A stretch of 64,000 nt of DNA, taken from contig CP141127.1 in the NCBI GenBank assembly GCA_035236585.1, positions 49,614,001 to 49,678,000 of the forward strand. The letters run 5' to 3'. This stretch comes from Warburgia ugandensis. Lineage: Eukaryota; Streptophyta; Magnoliopsida; Canellales; Canellaceae. A program made the translations under genes and the position numbers. Of the stretch, positions 36,095 through 49,518 are shown one piece after another (position 1 is the first letter of the stretch; every line of letters starts with the position of its first letter). Under the pieces are notes generated by a model. That model had not been told where the DNA came from, did not search any database, and was given only the letters and a program-made list of their open reading frames with translations.

Positions 36095-38625
36095 TGTTAT
36101 AACTTAGTGTTAAATTAGGGTTCTTTGCTAGAATTTTGTAACACATGCATTTCTGACCAAATAATTCAAAAGTTTGAGATTTTGCAGGTTCATAAGCTAA
36201 TCCAAAATATGTGAATGATCATAATTTACAAGGATTTAACTAGGGTTTTTCTTCTTTTATAGGTGTTGATAAGGTAATCCAAAGGCCGAGATTGATCAAG
36301 ATAAGAATTGGGGTCATTCATGAGCTTTCGTAGTCTAACTAGGAATCCTAAGCAAGCCAAAGCCTAAATGTCACCAATTCAAAGTGTGATAAAGGTTCAA
36401 GACTATCCTAAGGCAAGCTAAAAGGCAATTAGAGAAGGAAAAGGTGACTAGAAATAGACTCAAGCCCAAGCCATGCATTTCCACCACCTCTGCATGGAAG
36501 CCATTCAGGCCATGAAAAAGGGGTGATAAGCAATATAAGCTACTCAAGCCTTAAAGCCAAGCATTGAAGCCACTTAAGCCACCAAAGAATGATCCATCAA
36601 GCCAAGGAGAGGTGTCACATGGCGCCAGACGATTGGAACATCAATTTAAACAACTTTCTTATGTTAAAAGTGTAGTTTTTAGGGGACTCTACAAGATAAT
36701 TGTAAAAGATAAGATGATCATGAATTAAGAGACCCATCAAGAGAGAAAAATCCACTTTCCTAACCCATTTCTCATATTGAATTTACCATCCATCCTAGGG
36801 TTCTATGTTTTTAAGTCAAGGAAGGAGCCACCATACAAGAGGATGCCCCCTTGCTTAGTTGGCAAAATCAAGTGGTTTCCTAATTAGGAAACCCTAGATC
36901 TAAGTCCATACAAACATGTAAAACCTTTTATTTTCTTCTAGATTTTTCTCTTCTTTTTTTCCACTCTTCCCACCAACCAATAACCATTCAATTAGAGGAG
37001 TGGAGAGCCACTTTCCTTCCATGGAAAATGACGCCTCCACCCTTCCAAAATTAGCAACCAGCCCATCACCTCCTTTATCTCTCTTTTATCATCTTTATGG
37101 CATCATTCCTACTTGAATTTTCTCCTCCAAAATACTTCCTAACGTTCCTCATTAAATACCCTAACCCTAAAGCCACTTTTCTCATGGATTTTACCCTTTC
37201 CTAAGTTAGAAACCCACTCATCTATATACAGGTCATGGTTCATACGAATTTTCCAAGAAGAGGTGAGTGAGACATTTGTTGTTGCTGGACTTTAGGACTT
37301 CTTTGATGCTTTTCTTCCTTTGGGTTTCTAATTATTATCTTGGCTAATTGCTCTCAAATATAGGTTAGTAGTATGCTTGTTTTGATTTAGTTTCATTGCT
37401 CTAAGTTTTCCTTGTTTTGTTCCTTAAATTACATGCAACTTCCCAGCCTTCAATCCCCCTCCTTTCTAGCATCAATTCTTTAGTTTTTCTTTCTTAGTAA
37501 ACCAAGATTTAAGTTAGTAATTCTTTGGTAGTGACAACCAAGAGAATAACCATCTTCGAACTTGGAAATCCACTCTTGAATTCCACTTCTTTTTTTTCCT
37601 TGTTCACAACTTTAGTTTAAGTCCATTTTCCCTTAAGCTAGTTCACCCTTTTAGCCTTCTTCTCTCAAATTCCTTTATGAGTTTTCTTTACATATTATTA
37701 TACTTCAGATTAGGAGCTTTAGATTGAAGTTTAGATATACTTTTGCAAGCTTAAACAATGCGCAACTTTCAGAACTTGTAAATAGTTTTACGCACATAAT
37801 TTTAGTGTAATTGGGAAGTAAATCAGTAAAGTTTTGGGGGAATTCTTGTTATGGAATGTTTGAAATCTGGAATTTTTCTCCCCTTAAATTTGTGCTTTGT
37901 TTCTAACCATCTAGACACCTTATTTGCATAAATCCTTAAGAACCCATTTAACTTTTCATGTTGTGTATTAGATCCATTAATTAGTTTGGGTGATAGTTCA
38001 CTTTAGATTCATCAATTCTGATCACTTTTGCACTATAGAACCATGCGTACAATCCATGGATCATACACATGGTACTAGGTCACTTTCCTTTTTGGTTTTT
38101 GCTTAGTTTAGTTGTACAATCTAATTTTGACAGTAGTTAATTTATTGTTTGCATCTTAGTTTAGGTTTAGAAAGTTTCCTTTTTGAATTTTAGAAATTTT
38201 CATTTTTAGGAAGTTTTAATCTAGGTAAGTGTTAAATTTGGAAAGTTTAATTTTTAATAGTTTCCTTTAGTTTAAGTTTCTTAATTTGATTCATTTTATT
38301 TTAGCATTAGTTTCCTTTAGTTGCTTGCCTGTTAGTTAGGTAAGTTTCCATTCTAATTGCTTAGCTTTATTTTCGAAAAGTTTCTTTTAATTCTAATTTA
38401 TAATTTATAATTTGATGCATGCTTCCTTCTTAATTTGTTCTAATTTCCAAGTTTAATCACAACTCTTTCTCATTGGCTAAAGTTGATTGATTTAAATAAG
38501 ATCCAAATCCATTGCAAATCTATGAGATTGCTTGTGGGATCGACCTCGCTTACTTTAAAACACTACATTGATTCGTGCACTTACGAGTAATTTTAAAGCT
38601 ACACCACACATGAATAGTCATTTCA
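36095..38625 (+). mobile_element. Athila-like LTR, plus orientation
   Basis: Starts 'tgttataacttagtgttaaa', the same terminus as the minus-strand copy at 49518. It carries a repeated 'aagccacttaagcc' motif field (36360-36600) found in both copies. It ends near 38600 with 'gtgggatcgacctcgc' and 'cgtgcacttacgag', the usual Athila/Tat LTR end block. No primer site is clear after it. The copy is diverged, hence old, and has no coding sequence. It lies inside the inferred last RAD51B intron. Confidence 0.65.
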
Positions 38626-40155
<1,530 letters not shown>

Positions 40156-42367
40156 CCTGAAACAAGGGCAGCCATGCTGTCGATAATGAGTAACTTCACC
40201 TGGTTTTGGAGAAGAGACAACTTGATTTCTTGCAAGCTGCTAGAGAACTGTTAATCATTTCATTTAAAAATTATTACATTAAATACAATCTAATATAAGG
40301 AACAAAATGGACATGCAGAACTAATCCAAGCACCTCGATGGAGAACAAAACGAGCTCAAGTTTCTGATTCAACGAACCCAGTAGATAGTGAAGAATAAGT
40401 TTTTCTGGAAATTTTAGACAAAAAAACTAAATACTAGAAAAGCTCAAGTTGCTGATGCAACCTATGTAGTAGCAGGCACAAAGGGTGCGACTTGAGCCTA
40501 GAGGAACCAGGCTATTAGTTACCAAGGTGAAAATTTATAAGGAAAATTCAAAATAAATTACAAAAATTACAAAACAATTTCAAAAATATAAGACAAACAT
40601 AGGAATATAAATATATGAACAAATACTAGTCAAATGAGTGAAATGGAATCCTTAAATAATAAACAGCCAAGGTCAAAGTCAAACCAAACAACATCAACTA
40701 AATGCTCCCTCGTGGTATGATATGAAATGATCATTTTTTGGCATTAGAATGGAAATACTTGACATTTGTTTCTTTTCTTTTCAGAAGAAATTAACAAAAG
40801 AAAAGTAACAAACAGTAAAAAGAAGCATATAAATTATGAAAAGCATGATATGGAATTGTCATTTTTTAGCATTAGAATGGAAAAGTTTCTTCATAGCAGT
40901 TCAGAAATTAACAGAAAACAAAAAAAATAAAGTGCTGTATTTCAAGAATTTTAGAAGAAATTAACAAAAAATAAAAAATAGTAAAAAACACAAGCAAAAT
41001 ATGAAAACAATGATAATGAATTGCCATTTTTAGCATTAAAATGGAAACATTTATTACATATACAAACAGAATATAAAAAACTGTAGTGTAATTCACGGTT
41101 TTTAGTGAAAAATAACCAAAAAAAAGGAAAAAAATACATGAAAGAAGACCATGGAGTTGTCATTTTTAGCAATAAAATGATAACCTACGGATGTATTTCA
41201 CAAAATAAATAAATAATACTGATATATTTCCCAAATTTTCATAAAAAAATATAGGAAACCAAAAAAGTTCATAATATATTAAATCTATGATAATAAATGG
41301 AAAGGATGAAATGGAGTTTTCAGTTTTAGCATTAGAGTTTAGATTTGTTAAGATTTCAGACAAAAATCAAGCATTAATCAACAAAAATGAAAAAACAGCA
41401 CAGGTTTTACCATTTTTTAGAAAAAGGATACTAGCAAAAAACCCAACATAAATCCGTAAATTCTTACCTTCAATCACTTCAAGTAGGCTTCAATCAGTGA
41501 TGGAACATGAGGACTGTCGTAATAAGAAGAAAGGAAGTATGGGAAGGAAAAGAAGAAGAAGGAATAGAGAAACAGGGTTTTAAGTCATGGTACAATTGGA
41601 AGCGCACAAGGCTCAAGGTGCAACAAGTCATGCGAGTAGTTGCGCCTAGTTGCACTGCACCTTATGTCCTTTGCGCCTACCCATGGTCGAGTTGCAGGGG
41701 TGCACCTTTTTGTGCTAGCGACTAGTTGCACATGTGACTGCATAGGATTCAACGAGCCCAATTTTCATCAAATTATTTGCACATAATCCTTGGAAGATTT
41801 CTGTTGGTTATTAGAGTCAATTTCTGTGTTTTGAGGAGATGATTTTGGGTAATCAGATTGGCAGCTGTGGGCTTGGCCATAACAGATACTAAATGGTGGA
41901 GTAAGATCGTCATCTCAAGTGGTGAAATACAAACTGCATCTGAAATCCCTTGAAATAACTGCTATATAGTGCCAGTCTGCATTTTGTCTACCTGAGGGAA
42001 ATGAACGTCTTAGGGCACTGGCAAGTATGCCAATATTTGGCAGTTACTCACAAGCTTAGTTATCAATTCCATTCCATTTCGGCCAGAATTCCCAGAATGA
42101 AAACAAAACAGAATTGACCTTAAAAGATTCCATCAAATCTGGTTCATTCCAGATCATTTCAACCTTGTCTGGTCATTCTGGTCCAGAATTTATGTATATT
42201 CCAGTCTTTCTTTTTTTTTAAATGAAAATTTTGTGGAACAGTGACCGGATTTTGTTCCAGAACTGATGGAATTCTAGGTCATTCCATTTCAGTAGCCAAA
42301 ATGGATTAGCCACCGCAAAGGAATTGACAACTATGCTCACAAACTTTATCTGCACGTCACAAATTGT

Positions 42368-42427
<60 letters not shown>

Positions 42428-45400
42428 GAACCACTAATAGCCCCAAGCAATAGTACCAAGCAGTCTTGGTAGAGAGCAAGCTTTACCTATCACTCATGTA
42501 GACAACAGAAGCAAGTTGTTTTTATTCTGACACTCAGTGCTTTTTTTCCTTTCATTTTTTTTTGGGACAGAGAGAGAGAGAGACAGAGACAGAGAGGTAG
42601 ACACACAAATAAAGAGTCTCAAACACTGGTGTAAGCCATCATTATAATAGCTGATAAAAACAATTGCCCCTTAACCTGCAACATGAAGTAGGCCATTGAA
42701 ACCCCAAAATAACTCTCTCAGAAAAAATATCCATAAGAAAGATAAAAGCTACAACCCTTGAATTATCCAGGTTGTTTCTGAATGAGTACAAACCGCTTGC
42801 ATCAGCAAGCTATCATGATGGAATCAGTACAATATCATCATCACGGTGTTCTATGGTGACTGATAGCTCAAGTGTCTGCATTATTGGTTTACTGTGAGCA
42901 TTTTGCTATCAGCAGTTCATTGTTAGATGAAGCCATGCAATCATGGCATGAATGGTATATGTTGATGTCAGAGTAGTGATGTTATGGAACCTAGAAATCT
43001 CTCTTTTAGTATCCATTTCATTCCATATAGATCCTCTCTCATCATTTCAAGTTGTTTTGTCCACTTTGGTTTTAACAGACACAAAATATTCTAAGATGAG
43101 AGCATGTTTTTGAAGTTTTGCTTGACAAGTAAATATTTTTCGAGAAAAAGTAAATATCACTTCAGTATTCCCCGGAAATAAATAGTAGCAAAATTCAAAC
43201 TGCCAAGATATAAACTAGCTTGTTTTAGACTTTTAGGCCAACATCTCCCAAAGGCGAAATATCTGCCTAATAGCTTTCCACATGAGAAAAATATCTTACA
43301 CAAGTAAATCCATACCTTTCAGTGAATTCAGAAAGAGATGAGGATTGCAAAACAATAATCCTACCAGCCATCTGCAAAATAACTACATTCAGACATGAGC
43401 ATTGAACAATTCTTTTAGCTAAAAGAAACAGGGACACCTGATAAACTAAAATGCTCTGTTAGCAAACCTCCTGTGCCTTTCCTTCCATGTGAAATAGCTC
43501 AGGAAAGCTATGCACTCCAATTTCCATCATCCTGTGTCAAAAGCAATTTCACATTAGATCCAGAAATATGTACATTTGAAAAAGATAATCCACCAAAACA
43601 TGAAAAGATTGCCAGGGAACCAGAGAAGTTGTACCACCTCTTCGAACTAAATTTAGATTCTGTATCAATATAAATCACACGACCATTTAAACCCCCATGA
43701 CTTGTAGGCAGGGCAGCCAACAGTGAGAGCTTTAGACAAAACTGAAATTGCAAAGAAGCAGAATTTGTTTCAGACTCTGAAGCAAAATTTTCAAATTAGT
43801 ACAAATAATAATATTCCAACAACAAAAAGGAAGCAAACTGTAATAGGAGAAGGAAAGTCTTGTTTAAAACGGATTTCCAGAAATTTTCTTAGTAACAAAT
43901 TGAACACATTGCTGAGATGCACATTAGAGAAGCCTGAACTATTGAACTTGATATTCAAATTCCACTCTTGAAGCCACTACTTAACTCTGTTGATATCTAG
44001 CTGATTGAGACTACAATCTGTCCTAACTAATTGTATATTGACTCCTCATCAACAGGCCATGTGACTACAAACTTCCTTATAGGAGGAGCTAATATCAATA
44101 TCTATGTAGACCAATGAAACTAGATTTGATATCCTGAAATGGGGAAAAAAAAAGCTGCCAGCTCAGCAGAAGTAATAACAGATGATAACAGTAAACCTTA
44201 GATTTCACTAACTCGTGCAAGCTTGTCATATCCCATGACTACAATAGAAACCAAAAGAATCAACCACAATACCAAGAGACCATCATGAGAATTGTCAAGA
44301 ATTCCATTTTTGAAGAATAACTAAACATCTTCATCACCAAAACTGAAAAGTAACCATGTACCAATTACCACATTTGTAAATACTAGGTACATATGATCAG
44401 AGTTTTCATACTTGTGTTTTCCCAATTCCTGCTGGGCCAACAACCTCTGTCAAAGCACCAGAGGGCAGTCCACCACATAATGCGTCATCCAAACCTTTCA
44501 AGCACGTGGGATGATGGCCAGCCAAATACTTGTTTTGGATGTGATCCTCCATAAGCAAGAGTGCCTAAAACAATTGAAACCAGTTCCATGAAAGTTGTTT
44601 AAATTGGAGCATTTTAGTGCACTGAAAAAATTTTCAAGCAACAACAATATGTTCAGCCCCATCCCCGGACCTTGCATAGGTGGGAGCTTCATGCACTGGG
44701 GCTGCCCTTTTTTAATAACAATATGTTAGCGAGGCTTACAGTTTGATATGGTGGACAAGCAATTTCACTAATTTGGGCTACTGCAGATGTAACTTCATCC
44801 AGCCCAACATCTAACAGCTCCATCAACTCGAATTCAGTCAATGACAAAGTATCCTGAATCCATGTGAGAAAATTAGAAGAGCTTTCAATCAGTTATCCAT
44901 TGCTGAAAGCCATTGCAACAAAATCATTGCCATGAGAATACTAAACCATTGTTGTGAAGTAAGCTTTAATAGATGTTAACGTCATATATAGTATCAATAG
45001 CATAGTTGCCAGGAGACTGCCTTGAGGTGGGGGAGCACAAATCCTTGATTTGCGCTTTTGAAGCGGGAAGCACTGCAGGAAATCCAATCAATCTAATTCT
45101 TGCTTTAGAGCAATTTCATTCACATTTCTGATCAATAGAGTTGCACTTCCTATCAAGTTGCAAACATGCTTCTAAACTATCTTTCCTTCTTTTTGAACTT
45201 GTTTCGATAGTAAACAAATAAGACACATTTGACAAGTTCTTTATGGATTGCCCTTCATAAGGTCACTATAAATAATTCAATCTTCAATGATATTTGACAG
45301 AAGAAGGGAGAAGTGTATACTTGCCCACAAAACTCACTGAGCATTTAGCCTTTCCCTCTTCTCTCTGTCCTATCAAAGCCCAAACGTAACTGTAGACCTC

Positions 45401-46839
45401 CATTACCTGTGATTATGTGATTTTTCTACTGAAAACGGCCAATTTCTCGTCAAAAGTTCGAGTAAATCATGTTACTTATAACCAATCAAGGAAATTTGGA
45501 AAACATCATATAAGTTTTAGAGTTACTTTCTTACTAGATATGGAATATGAAGATATGAATGTTAAATTTAGTTTTGAAATGGGAAAGAATGTAAAGTATG
45601 TGTTTATGGTTTCCTGTACAAATCTTATTTGTTTTGAAAATTCGAAATTTTGCTATATGTATATCTTCTTCTTCCTTTTTCCCTTTTTTTTGTATTTTTC
45701 TATGTGCTTCACGCTTCCACCTTAAAAGGAAAAAGAAAAAAGGCTTCCCACCCTGGCAATTATGATCAATAGCAATATAGTTTGCATGCCAAGGCATTTT
45801 CTTATGCTTGGCTGCATGTAAACTAGCTTGTAAGAGTGAAACTCACATATACCAATAAGAGAGAACAACATCAGGGCAATTTACTCTTTTTATAGTAGGG
45901 GTCTACGGGTAAACTTATCCATTAGTAGACTCAACCTATAATAGTGACAATGATGTCGCTAATCAGATTATTCCTGTCTCCATAATTCTTCTACCTGGTT
46001 TAAGAACCTAACATACCTGACTCACTAATACAAGGTCTTCAAGAAAATGGACTTTGATGTATGCATTACTTAGTTCTTATGCCTTCGTCATCCAATATTA
46101 ATGATTATGTGAGCCAAGTGGACATCATAATCTGAGCGCTATATTGCGTAGAACGCATCTAAACAAAAGCCAGCTAGCCCACCTCATGGGACACACCTTG
46201 AATTGAACATGTCGAAATATAATCTCTGCCCCGGCAACTCTTTAAGTCTTAACAAGGCAAGAGCCTGCAACTAGATGGCTCTGGCCGACAGTCCGCAATC
46301 CAGGTAGATCCCACCAGATTGAACACCATTTGACCTTCAGTCAGTGGTACCACCTGTAGACAACAGCAGGCCAGAGTTCCATTGTACTATCCACAAAACC
46401 CCATCGTCTGTACGCCTTTTTCAAGCGTTAAAAGAGCACAATAAAAGAATTTGGAAACGAAAACATATGTTGAGATCTGGACCACTCAAATTCTGCCTCT
46501 TATGCAGAGCCAGGTACGTTTCAAAATATCAAAGCCTTTATGAGAGGGAAACGAATATATTCAACATTCCACATCACATTTTTTGCTCCTAATTTCATGA
46601 AATCAACAGCAAATTTTCATCATGTTAGCTCGAAAATATACAGTGAGTAAGAGAGAGCAGAACAGATTATGAGTCCAGAATTCGGTGACGACGACGAACA
46701 AGAAAAGAAAGAAAAAGGGCTAAATTTCAGCAAGAGAAAGAAACTAAAGACGTACCTTGGCAGTTAGTATATTCCTGGCTGCAAAGATATTAGCAATGGA
46801 CTGATGAAGACCTATTTGGCTGATCATCTTGTTCGCCAT
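40156..46839 (-). CDS. RAD51B: DNA repair protein RAD51 homologue B, exons 1-7 (3' part not found)
   Basis: RAD51B is a RecA/RAD51-family ATPase of the RAD51B-C-D-XRCC2 complex that assists RAD51 in homologous recombination in the nucleus. Exons by GT-AG sites with consistent phase: 46839-46756, 44853-44740, 44564-44412, 43741-43638, 43531-43468, 43371-43316, 40236-40156. Together they give 656 nt, 218 codons plus two bases. The start MANKMISQIGLHQSIANIF matches plant RAD51B closely. Walker A is GPAGIGKTQ (residues 109-117, Lys115) and Walker B VKLLIIDS (Asp211). Other family motifs are GRVIYIDTESKFSSKR (exon 4) and QEMAGRI across exons 5-6. The family is ~370 residues, so ~150 C-terminal residues are missing. 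Exon 7 ends in a good donor (GG|GTAAGG), so more exons are expected. Introns 1 and 6 are 1.9 and 3.1 kb. The exons seen are intact. Confidence 0.95.
40726..41360. repeat. Diverged tandem array in RAD51B intron 6, about five units of 125-170 bp
   Basis: A core 'atggaattgtcattttttag' followed by 'cattagaatggaaa' recurs near 40726, 40849, 41013, 41151 and 41309. The cores are separated by A-rich 'gaagaaattaacaaaa' and 'aacagtaaaaa' sequence that also recurs. Units differ in length and sequence, so the array is old. Confidence 0.75.
42056..42335. mobile_element. MITE-like non-autonomous DNA transposon, ~280 bp, possibly Mutator-type
   Basis: Terminal inverted repeats are TTAGTTATCAATTCC on the left and, reading inward from the right, ATAGTTGTCAATTCC, differing at two positions. 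Flanking 9-mers CTCACAAGC (42047-42055) and CTCACAAAC (42336-42344) differ at one position and fit a 9-bp target duplication, as made by Mutator-superfamily elements. The interior has no coding sequence and is rich in 'ccattcc/ggaatt' motifs. An hAT-type origin (8 bp) cannot be excluded. Confidence 0.6.
42371..42425. repeat. (GA)n microsatellite, ~55 bp
   Basis: Uninterrupted GA beside the MITE, in RAD51B intron 6. A shorter interrupted GA tract follows at ~42570-42597. Confidence 0.97.
44854..46755 (-). other. RAD51B intron 1 (1.9 kb)
   Basis: Bounded by donor CCAAG|GTACGT and acceptor TTCAG|GATAC. It contains no recognisable gene. Short open frames at 45417-45797 and 46344-46592 have no protein-like motifs. 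A 'catagttgccaggag' start near 45001, similar to the terminal repeats of the MITE in intron 6, may mark a worn relative. Confidence 0.85.
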
Positions 46840-46864
46840 TTCTCCGCTCCTTCCTCTGCTTACG

Positions 46865-46873
46865 TTTCCCGCC
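46865..46873 (+). promoter_or_regulatory. E2F-type site TTTCCCGCC ahead of RAD51B
   Basis: TTTCCCGCC fits the E2F consensus TTTSSCGC and lies 26 bp upstream of the RAD51B start codon, in the inferred 5' leader or core promoter. E2F sites near the transcription start are common in plant replication and recombination genes with S-phase expression. That link is inferred here from position and sequence only. Confidence 0.55.
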
Positions 46874-47099
46874 TTCAAAGACCAAACAGCAGAGAAAGTA
46901 CTAAAGACGTATTCCCCTATTTCCAGTAGACCCTTACAACTCGGTTTCTTAGGAAAATCTTTGGCATTTTTGCAAAAAAAGTCGAGTTTTGCAATTTGCC
47001 ATTAGGTTTCGTCAGCTGTGCAAATTTGTCGTTGTTTTAATTTTCTATCCTTCTTCCTTATTAGTTTTTCCAAAATTCTAATATTATCCTTTTCTCGAC
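46874..47099. other. RAD51B upstream region
   Basis: A short AT-rich interval lies between the start codon and LTR-like sequence beginning near 47.1 kb. No clear TATA box is visible, which would fit a housekeeping-type promoter. RAD51B therefore has at most a few hundred bp of unique upstream DNA before the retroelement. Confidence 0.4.
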
Positions 47100-49518
47100 A
47101 GACAATATGAACAAGAGGACTTTGCACATGATTTTCTGCTTCGTTAATAAATAAAAATCTCTAAAATTGATCGTGATATATAGAAGACATTGAGAAGAAG
47201 AAGACTCAAGTATTAAACTTTCAATGTTCATTTAGTGAGAAATCGAAATTTAAATCATTGAATTTCATTGAAGAAGCTTAATAGGTATTGTTGCTCAGGT
47301 TGGTGAATATAGTATGTTTGCGATTGAATATCTCACTATTGGTTGGAATGTTTAATTCAAAAATTTTCAAACAATATAATTAAAAGACCTCTAACCATGC
47401 GTCCAATCCAAGGATGGAACATATGATTTTGAGGGGCTTTAGGGCTGAAGTTGAAAATTCTTGTTGATGTGCTTGTTTACTTGTAGATCTAGTGTTTAAT
47501 ATTCCATATCAATTGATTTGAAATGCACTTATCAAATCATATTGGAACTATGCATGTAAGCCATGGATGGAATGCATAGTTTTGAGTGATTTGGTGAGTG
47601 AATAGATTCTAAGTTGTGGCATTCATTCAAGCTAGGAAAAAGTAGTTAAGTTGATCTTGTTTAGTTTGTTGTTAATTGTTAAAGTTCAATTTCCATTGCA
47701 TTCTTTAGACAATTGCATGATTAAAAAAGTATTGTTTAAAGCATGTTTCCTTGGATTAGTTAATTAATTTCACATTTAGGAAAGTTACTTTAACGCACCA
47801 CTCTTTCTTCTAACTTAAACCCTAAAGTAAAGACTAACAATGATTCCTCCTCCAACAACACTTGATATTCAAAGGGAATCTTATGGACTAATACGGCAAA
47901 ACACACATGAACTCAAGGAAGCAAGGCTTGAATGCAATGGAAACTTAAAAGAGAACTCAAAAGCTACGAAAGGAAAAAGAAAAACTAGATTCAAGATGAC
48001 TTCCCTTGGCTGTCACTCCCAGGAAAAACCAACCTTGAATCTTAGTTTCTAAGGCAAGGAACAACAAAAGAGGACAAGGGAGAAACTAGCATGAAAAGAA
48101 CAAAGTAAACAAGAAAAGAAGCAAGCAAACACTTCCAAAACTAGGCATAGAGTACTTTTAGAAGATGTCACACACCCTCAGCAAGATAGTAGCAGTAAGG
48201 AGTCCACAAAACAAAAGCAAAAGAGAGAAGAGATGGGCTTAGGAAGAAGGCGTCTCCTTCCAAGGGAGGAGACACCTTTTTACCTAAGTGTAGAAGTCGG
48301 TCCCAACTTAGGTTTTTATGAAGTGTTATACTTATTTTCCTATTTTTCTGAGGTACTCTAAGAACAAGGTGTGGTGGGGATGACATATTTCCAATTTGGA
48401 TGGTTAGGATAGGGGGAAGGCTAAGGCTTTCAAATAGGAAACAAGGGGGATAAGGTGGCTTCCTTTTGATGTGGAGTAAGTGGGAGACACCTGTTTTTTA
48501 GGGAGGGATGTCTCCCCCCTTAAAAATCATGGAAGCCCTCCAAATTAGGAAGGCAGGTGAGATATGAGGAAAAGAAGGTGGGAGGAAAGTGGGGTGTAGG
48601 AAAGACTTAGGAAAGTGTGGTGAGATGGAAGTTTTTTATTGGCTAATTGATTTTCTAAGGACTTGAGATTAGTTGGGTGGCCAGGATGGGAGTTTAGGAA
48701 GATGAAAGAGTTATGATATGGTAGGACTCTTGAATTGAAAGTCAAATTTGTGGTAGTCTTTGGTGGTGAGGTGGAAAGTGATAAAAAAAAAAAAAGGGTG
48801 GGAAAAAGTAAGAGAAACATAAAAAATGGAAGGATCTCATTCTATTGGTCCATATGCCAACTTATCCTAATAAGATTTCCCTCAATTATCCTCAAAATAT
48901 CCCTTAAAATCTCATGAATAATTCTCTTGAATTTCATCCAATGTTAGCCTTTGATTTAGCTTAGCTTGATGGCTTAGATGGCTAACTTTGAAGGCTCCTT
49001 TAGCTAGGCTTCATGGCTAGCTTTGGAGGCTTCTTTAGCTTGACTTCATTTCTCAATTCATTGGCTTAGTGCTTGAATGGTTTGGCTTGAATTCCCTAGC
49101 TTTCCACATTCTCTCATAGCTTATATGAGGTAGCTTAAGTGGCTTCCATAAAAAGGTGATGGGAATGCATGGCTTATTTCATTGGCCATCTTTGGCTCCT
49201 TTAATTGTATCCATTGCTAGTGTAAAAGATGATCTTGACCTTTGTTTTTATGGTGGATTGATGATTTTGGTCTTTGACTTGATCTTTTGATCTTGATATT
49301 CAATGTTTATCTTGATCGATCTTAGTTGTCAGATCATCATCTTACTTCATACAAAAAGTGAAAAACCCTAATTAAATCATAGAAAACATGATTAATGACG
49401 CACTTACTTTGAATTTGCTTCTGGACTTACAAAGTAACAAATTTTTCTTCATTAGATCAAAGATGCATGTGTTACGAATTTTTCTAAAAACCTTAATTTA
49501 CTCCTATAAGTTATAACA
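47100..49518 (-). mobile_element. 3' LTR of the Athila-lineage element
   Basis: The minus strand starts 'TGTTATAACTTATAGGAG' at 49518, after a polypurine-like 'GTCCCCCAGTTAGTTACC' stretch. The field of 'aagccacttaagc' motifs (rc of ~48960-49200) and later blocks align with the plus-strand LTR at 36095-38625. The left end (~47.1 kb) is estimated from that copy's length. Short frames in it (for example 47840-48052) have no recognisable motif. The (GGAGA)-rich segment at 48230-48520 shows paired 'gaggagacacc'-type blocks. Confidence 0.65.

Larger units (their letters stand above)
40237..43315 (-). other. RAD51B intron 6 (3.1 kb), repeat-bearing
   Basis: The intron separates exon 6 (donor AAAG|GTATGG) from exon 7 (acceptor TAGCAG|C). 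It contains a diverged tandem array (40726-41360), a GC-richer patch with 'ttgcgcc' motifs (41585-41740), a MITE-like element (42056-42335) and a GA microsatellite. No nested gene is seen. Confidence 0.85.

Noticed and set aside
47840-48052. 70-codon open frame on the plus strand
   Set aside because: It lies within sequence that aligns with an Athila-like LTR and runs antisense to it; no motif.
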